Shown here in pieces: positions 15,592 through 25,469 of a stretch of DNA of 64,000 nucleotides. The notes under the pieces were generated by a model. The model worked only from the letters and a program-made list of their open reading frames with translations, did no database searches and was not told the DNA's origin. The stretch's first letter is position 1. Each line of letters starts with the position of its first letter. A program made the translations under genes and the position numbers. The stretch is from Clostridia bacterium (lineage in GTDB: Bacteria > Bacillota > Peptococcia > DRI-13 > UBA5745), in the NCBI GenBank assembly GCA_018434325.1, contig JAHDPO010000002.1:1-64000 (forward strand), read 5' to 3'.

Positions 15592-17097
15592 TTATGCGCC
15601 GGCTTTCGGTGCTCCTGCCCTCGGCAAAAGCACCGTCATCCTGGTACCGATATTCTCCCGGCTCACTACTTCGATCAAGCCAGTGTGGCGCTGAGCAATC
15701 CACTTGGCAATGGACAGCCCCAGACCTGTACCGCCTGTATTGCGGGTTCGGGATTCATCGGCTCGAAAGAAACGGTCAAATATATGGGGCATGGCTTCTT
15801 CAGGAATACCGGCCCCCTCGTCCTGAACAATAATAGCCGCCTGGCCCCGCCTTTCTTCCACCCGCAGTATGATTTCGCCGCCAACGGGAGTATATTTGAT
15901 GCTGTTGTCTACCAGTATGCGCATCAGCTGCTTCAGCAAACCGTCGTCCCCTTCCACTATCACCGCCGGAGCAATGGACGCGGCAAAGCGATGGCCGCCG
16001 TCGATCATCTCTACCTCCCGCAGCACTTCGGCCGCTAAAGCTGAAATGTCCACGGCCTGCCAGTCAAGATGCATGGAATCATTATCCCCCCGGGCCAAAA
16101 ACAGCAACTGCTCCACCATCTCTTTCATAGCGTCTGCCTCCTGACGGATAGCCTGGATGGACTCCCGCATGGTTTCCGGGTCTTCTGTCCCCCAGCGGGT
16201 CAGCAGATTGGCATAGCCCTGGATTACGGCAATCGGCGTCCGCAGTTCATGGGAGGCGTCGGAAACGAAGCGCACCTGGCTATGGTAAGCCTCATCAATA
16301 CGAGCCAGCATTTCATTAATCGCTTCCGCCAAAGGCTTCAGCTCGTCGCTGATCCCTGCTAAAGGCAGCCCCGCATCCAGATGGCTGACATTGATGGAAT
16401 CAAGGGCGCCGGTAAGCCTTTTTAAAGCTTCCGGCGACAGACGCCCGCCTTTGGCAGTGAGGGCCTGGGTGGAAGCCGTTAAGTCCTGCAGCGGCTTTAA
16501 TGTCCGGTTGATGCTGCGTCCGTTGCGGCTGAGGGAAACAAGAAGGGAAAGGACCTCTAATACCAAAATAACGGTGAAGCAATGATAAAAGATAAACAGG
16601 GGCTTGCCGACGGCAGCCGTCACCACCAGCCAGCCGCCGCTGCCGGGCAGACTCATCTGATAGACGGCAGACCCCAGCCGATCCTGCCAGGTTAAGGCGG
16701 ATTTTTCATAGTACAGCCAACGGCCAACCCGCCCCTGGCTTAGAGGCTCCGGCAGATGGCTGTTGATCTGTTCAGGCAAAAACAAGGCGGTGGGCTGGCT
16801 TTCCTGCCAGGATAACGCATAAAACCCCTTCTTCAATTCTCCGTTCAATCCTTCGGCCAAGCCTGCATTCAATCCTTCGGTCAAACTGCCGCCGGAATTT
16901 CTGCCGGCGCCTAAACCGGAGGTCTTCGTATATTCCCGGATCAATTCATAAGCTGTGGTTTCCGTATAATAAAACAGACCTGCCGCAAATAATGCGCAGA
17001 TCACAATATCCAACCATAACATGGTCCGCAGCTGCCGAAAAAACAATGTGGCATTTAACCGAAAGGCCAGGGAAGTATTTGATCGTTTCTCTGCCAT
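15592..17097 (-). CDS. Sensor histidine kinase of a two-component system
   Basis: A 501-residue membrane kinase: TM1 (about 24-45), an extracytoplasmic part to about 160, TM2, then a HAMP-like linker, the H-box DASHELRTPIAVIQGYANLL near residue 280, N-box DNSIKYTP, and G boxes DEGAGIP and GGTGLGLSIAKWIA. It autophosphorylates on the H-box histidine and passes phosphate to the regulator encoded 38 bp upstream. The ATG at 17097 has GGGGAG upstream and is preferred to one at 17115. The sensor domain carries a near-duplicated LTEGLNAGLAEGLNGEL stretch (DNA repeat TTCAATCCTTCGG at two places near 16850-16880). The signal is unknown. Confidence 0.9.
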   Translation of the reverse strand: MAEKRSNTSLAFRLNATLFFRQLRTMLWLDIVICALFAAGLFYYTETTAYELIREYTKTSGLGAGRNSGGSLTEGLNAGLAEGLNGELKKGFYALSWQESQPTALFLPEQINSHLPEPLSQGRVGRWLYYEKSALTWQDRLGSAVYQMSLPGSGGWLVVTAAVGKPLFIFYHCFTVILVLEVLSLLVSLSRNGRSINRTLKPLQDLTASTQALTAKGGRLSPEALKRLTGALDSINVSHLDAGLPLAGISDELKPLAEAINEMLARIDEAYHSQVRFVSDASHELRTPIAVIQGYANLLTRWGTEDPETMRESIQAIRQEADAMKEMVEQLLFLARGDNDSMHLDWQAVDISALAAEVLREVEMIDGGHRFAASIAPAVIVEGDDGLLKQLMRILVDNSIKYTPVGGEIILRVEERRGQAAIIVQDEGAGIPEEAMPHIFDRFFRADESRTRNTGGTGLGLSIAKWIAQRHTGLIEVVSRENIGTRMTVLLPRAGAPKAGA

Positions 17098-17135
17098 AAT
17101 CTCCCCTCTTTTCACGCCAAGAGCATGAGTAAACC

Positions 17136-17852
17136 TTAATCTTCCCGGATTTGGTAGCCGATGCCCCTCACGGTATGAATCAATTTTAAATCGAAAACCT
17201 CGTCTATTTTACTCCGCAAAAAGCGGATATAGACGTCCACCGCGTTGGTTTCACCGGCGTAATCGTAGCCCCAGACCTGCTCCAGCAGGGCGTCCCGGCT
17301 CAGCACCCGGCCCTTGTTTTCCAGCAAATATTGGAGCAGGGAGAATTCCCTCAAGGTCAGCTCCACCACTTCGCCTTTGACTTTGACCTCATGGCGGTTC
17401 ACATACAGCGCCACCTCGCCGCCGGCGGCGGTGAGGGCTCTTTCCTGCAGCTTCCCTTCCTTGCCGTTTTCGGCAGACGCTCTCTTGGCAGCCATTTTGC
17501 GCAGACCCGCCCTGATCCTGGCCAAAAGCTCCTCAATCACGAAAGGTTTTGTAATATAATCATCGGCGCCGGTATCCAGACCGGAGACCTTATCCATCAC
17601 GGCGTCTCTGGCCGTCAGCAGGATCACCGGGATATCCGAGGTGCGCCGCAGCCGCCGCAGCACCTCCATGCCGCTTAAGCCCGGCAGCATAATATCCAGC
17701 AAAACCAAGTCGAAGCCGCCGGATTCGGCTTGTGCTAATCCGGCGACTCCATCAAAAGCTTTTGTTACTTCGTACCCTTCGTGAAGCAGTTCCAGCTCCA
17801 CCATCCGGGCCATTTTTTCTTCGTCTTCTACCAATAGAATACGTTCCGCCAT
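17136..17852 (-). CDS. OmpR/PhoB-family response regulator
   Basis: A 238-residue regulator with a receiver domain (phospho-acceptor Asp53 in LVLLDIMLPG; acidic VEDEE at 8-12; KPF near 100) and a C-terminal winged-helix DNA-binding domain ending HTVRGIGYQIRED. An Ala/Lys/Glu-rich linker of about 30 residues (KRASAENGKEGKLQ) is longer than usual. It is the partner of the kinase downstream and lies 58 bp after the DUF4342 gene, all on the minus strand as one operon. Confidence 0.93.
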   Translation of the reverse strand: MAERILLVEDEEKMARMVELELLHEGYEVTKAFDGVAGLAQAESGGFDLVLLDIMLPGLSGMEVLRRLRRTSDIPVILLTARDAVMDKVSGLDTGADDYITKPFVIEELLARIRAGLRKMAAKRASAENGKEGKLQERALTAAGGEVALYVNRHEVKVKGEVVELTLREFSLLQYLLENKGRVLSRDALLEQVWGYDYAGETNAVDVYIRFLRSKIDEVFDLKLIHTVRGIGYQIRED

Positions 17853-17910
17853 TTCCTCAACCGCCTTTAATCAATTTCAATCGCAGATGAGTATAGGCGC
17901 CGGCTTAGGT

Positions 17911-18537
17911 TTAGCGGTCATCTTTCTCATCTGGCCGGCCTTCTTCAGCCATTACCGAGCGCTTAATGCTTTCTGCGGTATCCGCCGCCTGATCCATTAC
18001 GCTATTGATGGCATCCTTGCCAAGATCCGGCCCCCGAAAACGGTAGCGGCAACCAAAAAAGAGGGCAATTACCAGGATGGGCAGCGTTACCCAAAAGAAG
18101 AAAACTGCGGAGATAATCAACAGGGTGACGGGCATACTGATGAGGCAGCGGCCATCCTTGATCACCTCAAACTGGTTGGTATTGGCTCTTTTGACCAGAT
18201 CACAAAATTTTCTCCACAAGGTGCGGCACTGTTGCTTAAAACCGGGACCTTGCTGATACTGATATCCGTTGCCCTGCTCTCCGGGGTAAAAACCGCTTTG
18301 CTGGCCCCAACGGCCGTCCTGCCGGCCTTGGCCCCCATGACCCGGTCCGCCTTCATGGCTGCTGCCGGTTCTGGTATTATAGGAATGCAGGCCGGGGCCG
18401 GTGGTCTTGCCCAGCCGCTCCAGATAAATCACGGCTTCCAGCAGATCGCCGCCGGTAGCCTCCAGGGCTGCTTTCGCATCTTCGTAACTGACGTTTGCTC
18501 TTTCTTTTAATTTCTCTACCTGATCTAAAGTGATCAT
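17911..18537 (-). CDS. DUF4342 / UBA-like domain membrane protein
   Basis: A 208-residue protein. Residues 1-45 (VEKLKERANVSYEDAKAALE, then GGDLLEAVIYLE) are a UBA/TS-N-like three-helix domain as in elongation factor Ts. A Gly/Gln-rich linker follows (about 50-95), then a DUF4342-type region with a hydrophobic segment (VTLLIISAVFFFWVTLPILV) and a charged tail. It has AAAGGAG before the ATG and is the first gene of the operon with the response regulator and kinase, so it may be a membrane-associated accessory factor or target of that system (inference). Molecular function is unknown. Confidence 0.8.
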   Translation of the reverse strand: MITLDQVEKLKERANVSYEDAKAALEATGGDLLEAVIYLERLGKTTGPGLHSYNTRTGSSHEGGPGHGGQGRQDGRWGQQSGFYPGEQGNGYQYQQGPGFKQQCRTLWRKFCDLVKRANTNQFEVIKDGRCLISMPVTLLIISAVFFFWVTLPILVIALFFGCRYRFRGPDLGKDAINSVMDQAADTAESIKRSVMAEEGRPDEKDDR

Positions 18538-18589
18538 TGTATATGCTCCTTTCTATACGGCTCTTTTATTCGGTGGTTTCTATGAGTTA

Positions 18590-18617
18590 ACTATACCAAA
18601 TAAAAGTTTAATCCCAA
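18590..18617 (-). promoter_or_regulatory. Promoter candidate of the DUF4342-two-component operon
   Basis: On the minus strand TTGGGA (18617-18612) and TATAGT (18595-18590) are 16 bases apart, about 53 bp upstream of the start codon. Next to it at 18664-18703 lies a partial copy of the family 1 repeat end (TATTTTAATCGCAGAA...AGTATA). Confidence 0.4.
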
Positions 18618-18771
18618 TTTAGCCGGTATTAAAAAGAAATTAAAAGCGACTGCAAATACCCTTAATAAATATCCTATATTTTAATCGCAGAAAAGTATAA
18701 GGTATGATAATATTAAGTGTAATATAAAACGGAATAAAATAGCAAGAATTTATTTATGAGAGGATCTGCCT

Positions 18772-20334
18772 ATGAGTTATAACGAGAGGCGTTATAAGCC
18801 TGTCATGCTGATCATTATGGACGGCTGGGGTATCGGCCGCGAAGATTTAAAAGAATATGACGCCACGGTAGTTGGAGATACTCCTAATATTGACCGTCTC
18901 AAAAGCAGTTATCCCTTCACCACTCTTGCGGCCAGCGGGGAGGATGTAGGCTTGCCTCAAGGCCAAATGGGCAATTCTGAGGTAGGCCACCTCAATATCG
19001 GGGCCGGCCGTATTGTTTATCAGGAGCTGACCAGAATCGACAAGGCTATCCGTGAGGGCAGCTTTTTTACTAATACCGTGCTCAATCAGGCTTGTCAAAA
19101 AGCCAAAGATGAAGAAAAGCCCCTTCATCTTTTGGGGCTTTTGTCTGACGGCGGCGTCCACAGCCAAATGACTCATCTTTATGCTTTGCTGGAGCTGGCC
19201 AAGACTTATGAGCTGTCCAGAGTCTACATCCATGTGCTTTTAGACGGCCGGGATACGCCGCCAAAAAGCGGCTTGGGCTATGTTCGCCAGCTGGAAGAAA
19301 AAATCAAAGAAATCGGTGTCGGCCAAATTGCCAGCGTTGCCGGCCGCTATTATACCATGGATCGGGACAAGCGTTGGGATCGGATCCAAAAGGGATATAA
19401 TGCCCTGGTCTTTGCCGATGCAACCAAAGCCTCTTCTGCTGTGGAGGCGGTGGAAAACGCCTACGCCCGGGGAGAAACCGACGAATTCGTCACGCCTACC
19501 TCGATTTGCGACAGCCGGGGCCGTCTTCTCACCTCCATCCAGGCCGGCGACCCCCTGATCATGTACAACTTTCGCACCGACCGTCTGCGGGAGCTTTGCC
19601 ACGCCTTTTGTGATGACGTATTTACCGCTTTTGACCGGCCGGACAATTACAAGCCCTGGCTGGTGACCATGACCCAATACGAAGCCACCTTGCCGGTAGC
19701 CGTTGCCTTCCCCCCCCAAAGCCTGGCAAACACTCTAGGCCAGGTGGTGGCGGGCCACGGTCTCAAGCAGCTGCGCATTGCCGAAACGGAAAAATACGCC
19801 CACGTCACCTTTTTCTTCAACGGCGGCATGGAGACGCCCAATGATGGCGAAGCTCGCCTATTGATTCCCTCGCCCAAGGTAGCCACCTATGATTTGCAGC
19901 CGGAAATGAGCGCCCCGGAAGTGGGTGCAACGGTTATTGACAATATCCGTTCCGGTAAATACGATATGATCATCCTCAATTATGCCAATCCCGATATGGT
20001 GGGCCATTCCGGCATTATGAGCGCAGCCGTCAAGGCTGTGGAAACCGTCGATTTTTGGGTTGGCAAAACCATAGAGGCTGTTTTGGACGCCGGCGGCGCC
20101 GCCATTGTTACCGCCGATCATGGCAATGTGGAATCCATGTGGGATCCCGATACCCAAGGCCCCATGACTGCCCACAGCCAGGCTCCCGTACCCTGCATCC
20201 TGATCGGAGCCGGTTTAGAACAGGCCAAGCTGCGGCAGGGCGGCCGCTTGTCGGATCTGGCCCCCACCTTGCTCGATCTCTTGCATTTGCCTCAGCCTGC
20301 CGAAATGACGGGCAAGAGCTTAATTGATAGATAG
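18772..20334 (+). CDS. gpmI: 2,3-bisphosphoglycerate-independent phosphoglycerate mutase
   Basis: A 520-residue cytosolic glycolytic enzyme interconverting 3- and 2-phosphoglycerate. It has Mn ligands Asp17 (MDGWG) and the catalytic Ser69 in GQMGNSEVGHLNIGAG, HVLLDGRDTPP, and the C-terminal metal sites NYANPDMVGH and VTADHGNVE. Length is normal (about 510). GAGAGG precedes the ATG. It is 69 bp upstream of eno, a common glycolytic pairing in Bacillota, and both probably share a transcript ending at the terminator at 21800. Confidence 0.97.
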   Translation: MSYNERRYKPVMLIIMDGWGIGREDLKEYDATVVGDTPNIDRLKSSYPFTTLAASGEDVGLPQGQMGNSEVGHLNIGAGRIVYQELTRIDKAIREGSFFTNTVLNQACQKAKDEEKPLHLLGLLSDGGVHSQMTHLYALLELAKTYELSRVYIHVLLDGRDTPPKSGLGYVRQLEEKIKEIGVGQIASVAGRYYTMDRDKRWDRIQKGYNALVFADATKASSAVEAVENAYARGETDEFVTPTSICDSRGRLLTSIQAGDPLIMYNFRTDRLRELCHAFCDDVFTAFDRPDNYKPWLVTMTQYEATLPVAVAFPPQSLANTLGQVVAGHGLKQLRIAETEKYAHVTFFFNGGMETPNDGEARLLIPSPKVATYDLQPEMSAPEVGATVIDNIRSGKYDMIILNYANPDMVGHSGIMSAAVKAVETVDFWVGKTIEAVLDAGGAAIVTADHGNVESMWDPDTQGPMTAHSQAPVPCILIGAGLEQAKLRQGGRLSDLAPTLLDLLHLPQPAEMTGKSLIDR

Positions 20335-20388
20335 GTTAATCCGTGGAAGAGTTTAGTTGATTGATAAGCTTAATTAATAGATAGATAA

Positions 20389-21690
<1,302 letters not shown>

Positions 21691-21745
21691 GGGTCCTCTA
21701 CTCTCATTTTGTACACCTTGGGATGGCGCACTGCGCTGCACCAGC

Positions 21746-21796
21746 TGTGTGGTCAAACGATGTAGTCATACGGTGTGGTTAAACGATGTGGTTATA
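21746..21796. repeat. Tandem pair of 25-bp direct repeats
   Basis: TGTGTGGTCAAACGATGTAG (21746) and GGTGTGGTTAAACGATGTGG (21772) begin two adjacent copies, each about 25 bp, differing at a few bases. They lie between the eno stop and its terminator. Function unknown. Confidence 0.6.
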
Positions 21797-21799
21797 AAT

Positions 21800-21851
21800 A
21801 GAGCTGCCTTAAAATTGGTTTTTGGAAGACCAATTTTAGGGCAGCTCTTTT
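21800..21851 (+). terminator. Terminator of gpmI-eno
   Basis: A long stem: AGAGCTGCC and TTAAAATTGGT pair with ACCAATTTTA and GGGCAGCTCT, with TTTT after the 3' arm. Confidence 0.85.
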
Positions 21852-21937
21852 AGATTACGTTCTGGCACCGGCACACCTTAAAACTAGAAGCGATTTTGCG
21901 CAAAATTGCAAGTTTAAAGGAGGGCGTTGAAAAATAT

Positions 21938-22072
21938 GCAAAATTACAAGTTTAAAGTGTACCCTTCCTTTAGAATAGCGGGCATCTCCTAACCGCGGCA
22001 CTAAATACAGCCAAATGAAGCCGATAATTAGCCGAAAGCAATGTTTCAGTCACTTTAAACCTGCAATTTTGC
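21938..22072. repeat. Terminal-inverted-repeat element, family 2, copy 1
   Basis: A 135-bp non-coding element. The left end GCAAAATTACAAGTTTAAAG (21938) and the right end CACTTTAAACCTGCAATTTT (22051) are inverted repeats of about 22 bp. The interior shares TAG(A/T)GG(G/T)CATC, CACTAAATA(C/T)AGCCAAAT and other blocks with copy 2 (45633-45756). An extra left-end fragment lies at 21900-21920 and a partial right-end-like stretch at 21876-21899, suggesting insertion next to or inside an older copy. No target duplication could be defined by eye. Confidence 0.7.
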
Positions 22073-22180
22073 TTAAACCTTAAGCTCCAAAGTAAATTCC
22101 ATCAAGCGCTCCTTCACCGAGAGTGTGAATCCAGGCCGAGGTCTTGGCTGCAGAGGCAGTTGCCTCCCGGAGCCAGTTTC

Positions 22181-22401
22181 TGTTCAATTTTTCCGTTTGT
22201 ATGCAGATCCTCGGCGGCGTCTGTACAATTTTTTCGTTTGTATGTGAAATGCAACCGTTGCCGGGGTCATTCTTAGCTAATCTCAGGCCAAATTTGTTCA
22301 ATTTTTTCGTTTGTGTGTAGATTCTCCTTTGCATTTCATATACAAACGTAATTTTTGCTCACCCGGCCTCTGCTAATTGCATACAAAGGTAATTTTTGCA
22401 C
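22181..22401. repeat. Array of five related ~25-bp repeats
   Basis: Three direct units resemble TGTTCAATTTTTTCGTTTGT (22181, 22222, 22295), spaced about 41 and 73 bp. Two further units contain the inverted half ATACAAACG or ATACAAAGG followed by TAATTTTTGC (22337-22360 and 22379-22401). They make up most of the 400 bp downstream of the family 2 element. An 84-codon open frame on the minus strand (22080-22334) crosses the array and encodes a repeating QTEKLN peptide, but it looks like a by-product of the repeats. Spacing is too irregular and spacers too unequal for CRISPR. Confidence 0.55.
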
Positions 22402-22496
22402 AAATGGGGGCGGCTTTCATCGGCGACGTTTCCGTAACCATACCAATGGGCGCCTTATCCGTGGGGGCTCCGACGATATATCGGATTTATACCCAG

Positions 22497-23879
22497 TCAT
22501 TTATGTCTGGCCAGATAGGCTCCTACCTGGCTGATGCTGCGGTCGCCGGCAAAATCGTCGGCGTTATAAAGAAACAATACTTGATGAATACCTTGCTCCT
22601 TCAAATAAGCAATGGGATCCTGCTTCCAGTAACGCAGATCAGCAAGGTGGATTTCATCGAAATGGGGCAGCAAAAAAGGTACAAAAGCGTGTGCATAAGA
22701 ATCCTTGAAGATCAAAAGCTTTCTGCCGGCTGATCCCGCTTCTGCCTTGGCGCCAACACCAGCCTCCCCTGCTCCCCTATCGGCGCCTGCCCCCGGCTTT
22801 GCCCCGGCCACGGCTGATTTTGCCTCTGCGGCAGCCCCTTGACCGTTCCCTTCCTCCGCACCCTGGCGGCGGATAACCACCAAAGCCTGATTTTGGCCTA
22901 AAAAGTAAGCATACTGGTCTTTTTTCTGCAAAAACTCCGCCTGATAAAGGGAGTCTGTCTGCCAGGTTTTGCTGCCGTCAAAGTACGTCACCTCAGGAGT
23001 CAGGGAATCGCCGGCGCCGGCAGAAGTCACTCCGGGATCAAGCGGCTGAAAAACGCTGATGGAATCGGGCTTTATTCCCGGCAAACTGTTTTTCGACCAC
23101 AGAGTACCGTAAAAATTGTCGGAAACCACTTCTTCTTTCAGCGCTGTCATAGGCACCGCCGGCTCCCCCAGCCATTCCATGTAAGCCAGATAAGCCTGGT
23201 AGGCGCCAGCCATGGTCCAGTGATGATCCGTCCGGAAAAACACTTGCCGGCCGGCGGCGGCTGCCTGATCCAGATAAGGCTCGGCATTCACGAAGAGTTC
23301 AGGCGCCTTCCGATCCAGCTGTGCCAGCATCTCCGCCTGCTCCGGCCCATAGGCCCAGGCCGGCAGATTGTCCCGCAAAACCTGACCGGCCATCGGACTC
23401 ACTAATAAAGCCACCTGGTAACCGGCCTCTTCCAGCCCCTTCACTGATTGCAGATTCTTCTCAAAAATATCGGGATTAACAGCCTGTGGCTTACCGATCA
23501 GGTAGCCGTCGGCAGCAAAATACACCTGATTATTTTCCTTCTGATTCGACATATGCTGGGCGAGAGCTTTAAACGATACCCAGTTGTCGCGGCCGGGAAA
23601 CTGATCCGTTAAATAAGTCTCAATTTGGCTCATGTATTGGGCACTGCGCAGCTTCTGCCATGTAAAGGCCGGCTTGGCCGTCAAATAGCGGTTTTCCTGG
23701 GCAGAAAACTGCCTGTCCGGCAAAACCAGCTGAGCTATGGCAAAAGTAAAAATAAACAGCAAAAAAAGGCCGGCCATGGCAATATTGCCGGCCTTTTCCG
23801 CATTTAGGCCAAAGGGCCCTGCCGGCTTTTTCCCCCTTATGCTCTCTGCCGAAAGCCCTTGATTGGTTTCGATTGCCAC
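22497..23879 (-). CDS. DHHW-family (AlgJ/AlgX-like) protein of an O-acylation pair
   Basis: A 460-residue protein with one N-terminal membrane segment (about 34-54) and a large extracytoplasmic domain of the DHHW family. The name motif is present in VFFRTDHHWT, and a C-terminal KDSYAHAFVPFL supplies the SGNH-like Ser/Asp region. Such proteins work with an MBOAT protein to transfer acyl groups to an exported polymer, and the MBOAT gene lies just upstream (80 bp). An unusual insert rich in Ala, Gly, Lys and Glu (about residues 345-390) interrupts the domain before KLLIFKDSYAH. The polymer and the exact transfer role are unknown. Confidence 0.85.
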   Translation of the reverse strand: MAIETNQGLSAESIRGKKPAGPFGLNAEKAGNIAMAGLFLLFIFTFAIAQLVLPDRQFSAQENRYLTAKPAFTWQKLRSAQYMSQIETYLTDQFPGRDNWVSFKALAQHMSNQKENNQVYFAADGYLIGKPQAVNPDIFEKNLQSVKGLEEAGYQVALLVSPMAGQVLRDNLPAWAYGPEQAEMLAQLDRKAPELFVNAEPYLDQAAAAGRQVFFRTDHHWTMAGAYQAYLAYMEWLGEPAVPMTALKEEVVSDNFYGTLWSKNSLPGIKPDSISVFQPLDPGVTSAGAGDSLTPEVTYFDGSKTWQTDSLYQAEFLQKKDQYAYFLGQNQALVVIRRQGAEEGNGQGAAAEAKSAVAGAKPGAGADRGAGEAGVGAKAEAGSAGRKLLIFKDSYAHAFVPFLLPHFDEIHLADLRYWKQDPIAYLKEQGIHQVLFLYNADDFAGDRSISQVGAYLARHK

Positions 23880-23958
23880 ACTTGCCTCCCCCTTTCACTG
23901 ACGGCTGCCGCCCTCATCAAAACATCCTTATCAAAGCATCCTTGTCAAAACGTCTTTG

Positions 23959-25374
23959 TTAAAATCTGAAATACAAGAAGGGATTATAGCTGGAATCCAC
24001 CAGATAAGCCACAGATAAAAGCAGGCCGGCAAGCATCAGCACAGGCTGCAGCAGCCCCGTGAAACCGGGCCATTTTGCCGCCAGACGGCCATAAGCGGCC
24101 TTGGTCAAAGGAGTAATGCCCACCATAGCCGCCAGCAAAGTCAGGGACCAGGAATTAAGATAATAAAGGATTTGCCGGTTAACCCAGCCGCCGCCGGCCC
24201 GGCCGGCCAGGGCTTGCAAAAATTGGCCTAAGCTGCCCATATCTTCAAAGACAAAGAGAGCCCAGCCCGTCATCACGATCAAGAGGGTATAAGTATGACG
24301 CCAAAATTTGGGCAGCCGCTCCAAAAGCCCTCCCCAGAGGAATTTTTCGGCAATCAAAAAAACGAAGTAATACAAGCCCCACAATACGTAATTCCAGCTG
24401 GCTCCGTGCCAAAAGCCGGTAACCGTCCATACCACAAAAAGGTTAAATATGGTCCGGCCTTTGCCCTGGCGGCTGCCTCCCAAAGGAATGTACAAATATT
24501 CCCGGAACCAGGTGCTGAGGCTGATATGCCAGCGCCGCCAAAACTCGGTAATGCTGCGGCTGATGTAGGGGTAGTTAAAGTTGCGTTCAAAATGAAAGCC
24601 CAGCATCCAGCCCAAGCCAATAGCCATGTCGGAGTAGCCGGAAAAGTCAAAATAAAGCTGAAAGCCGAAAGCTACAATACCGCACCAGGCTGCCAGCACT
24701 GTCATTTCGCTGCCGGGCAGAACTTTTATGCTGTCCCAAAACATCCCGATATTATTGGCCAGCAATACTTTTTTGGCCAGCCCTACGGTAAAGAGTCCCG
24801 CCCCGCGGCCAAAAAGCTCCCAGGTCTCCTCACGGTGGTCAAGCTGCTCGGCAATGGTGTTATAACGAACAATTGGGCCGGCGATCAGCTGGGGAAACAA
24901 GGCCACATAAGCGCCAAAGCTTAAGACATTTGGCTGCACCGGCGTGTGGCGGCGGTAGACGTCAATGGTATAAGACATGGTCTGAAAAGTATAAAAAGAA
25001 ATACCCACGGGCAAAGGCAGGTTTAGCTCCGCCAGTCCCCAGCCTGTCAATCCGTTGATATTGTCCACAATAAAATTACCGTATTTGAAAAAGCCTAAAA
25101 TGCCCAGATTCACCACTACGGATAGGGCCAGGATCGCTTTGGCCTTTTGGGGCTCATCCCCCCAACGCTCCAGCATGATGCCGGTCAGCCAGCCAAAAAC
25201 CGTGGTAAAAATCATTAAAACGACGTAAACCGGCTCGCCCCAGGCATAGAAAATCAGGCTGACGAAAAACAGCAACGGATTTCGCCAGCCTTTAGGAACA
25301 ATATGATAAGCTGCCAACACCGCCGGCAGGTAAGCAAACAAAAAAAGGATACTGGAGAAAACCAAAACGGTCAT
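23959..25374 (-). CDS. MBOAT-family O-acyltransferase (AlgI/DltB-like)
   Basis: A 471-residue multi-pass membrane protein of the AlgI type, with about ten hydrophobic segments, the motif FNYPYISRSITEFWRRWHIS, LGGSRQG, and GFWHGASWNYVLWGLYYF containing the invariant catalytic His. It passes an acyl group, usually acetyl, across the membrane to a partner that modifies a surface polymer. The ATG at 25374 directly abuts its GAAAGG site. A TTG three codons later (25365) would give the family's usual MVFSS-type N-terminus with normal spacing and may be the real start. It forms a two-gene operon with the DHHW gene. Confidence 0.93.
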   Translation of the reverse strand: MTVLVFSSILFLFAYLPAVLAAYHIVPKGWRNPLLFFVSLIFYAWGEPVYVVLMIFTTVFGWLTGIMLERWGDEPQKAKAILALSVVVNLGILGFFKYGNFIVDNINGLTGWGLAELNLPLPVGISFYTFQTMSYTIDVYRRHTPVQPNVLSFGAYVALFPQLIAGPIVRYNTIAEQLDHREETWELFGRGAGLFTVGLAKKVLLANNIGMFWDSIKVLPGSEMTVLAAWCGIVAFGFQLYFDFSGYSDMAIGLGWMLGFHFERNFNYPYISRSITEFWRRWHISLSTWFREYLYIPLGGSRQGKGRTIFNLFVVWTVTGFWHGASWNYVLWGLYYFVFLIAEKFLWGGLLERLPKFWRHTYTLLIVMTGWALFVFEDMGSLGQFLQALAGRAGGGWVNRQILYYLNSWSLTLLAAMVGITPLTKAAYGRLAAKWPGFTGLLQPVLMLAGLLLSVAYLVDSSYNPFLYFRF

Positions 25375-25469
25375 CCTTTCGCTAAATTCTGCTTTAGTTA
25401 TATCATAATCACCGGCAGTTGTGAATCATCGTTTTTCAGGAACCTTATTCCAGGAATTACGACATAATT

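Noticed and set aside
22080-22334. 84-codon minus-strand frame with repeated QTEKLN peptides
   Set aside because: It runs through the short-repeat array, has no ribosome binding site, and its peptide pattern follows directly from the DNA repeats. Treated as non-coding.
22181-22401. Possible CRISPR array
   Set aside because: Only five units, spacers of very different length, some units half-inverted, and no cas genes in the window.
24295-24924. Plus-strand frame of about 210 codons
   Set aside because: Antisense to the MBOAT gene, no recognisable domain, no ribosome binding site.
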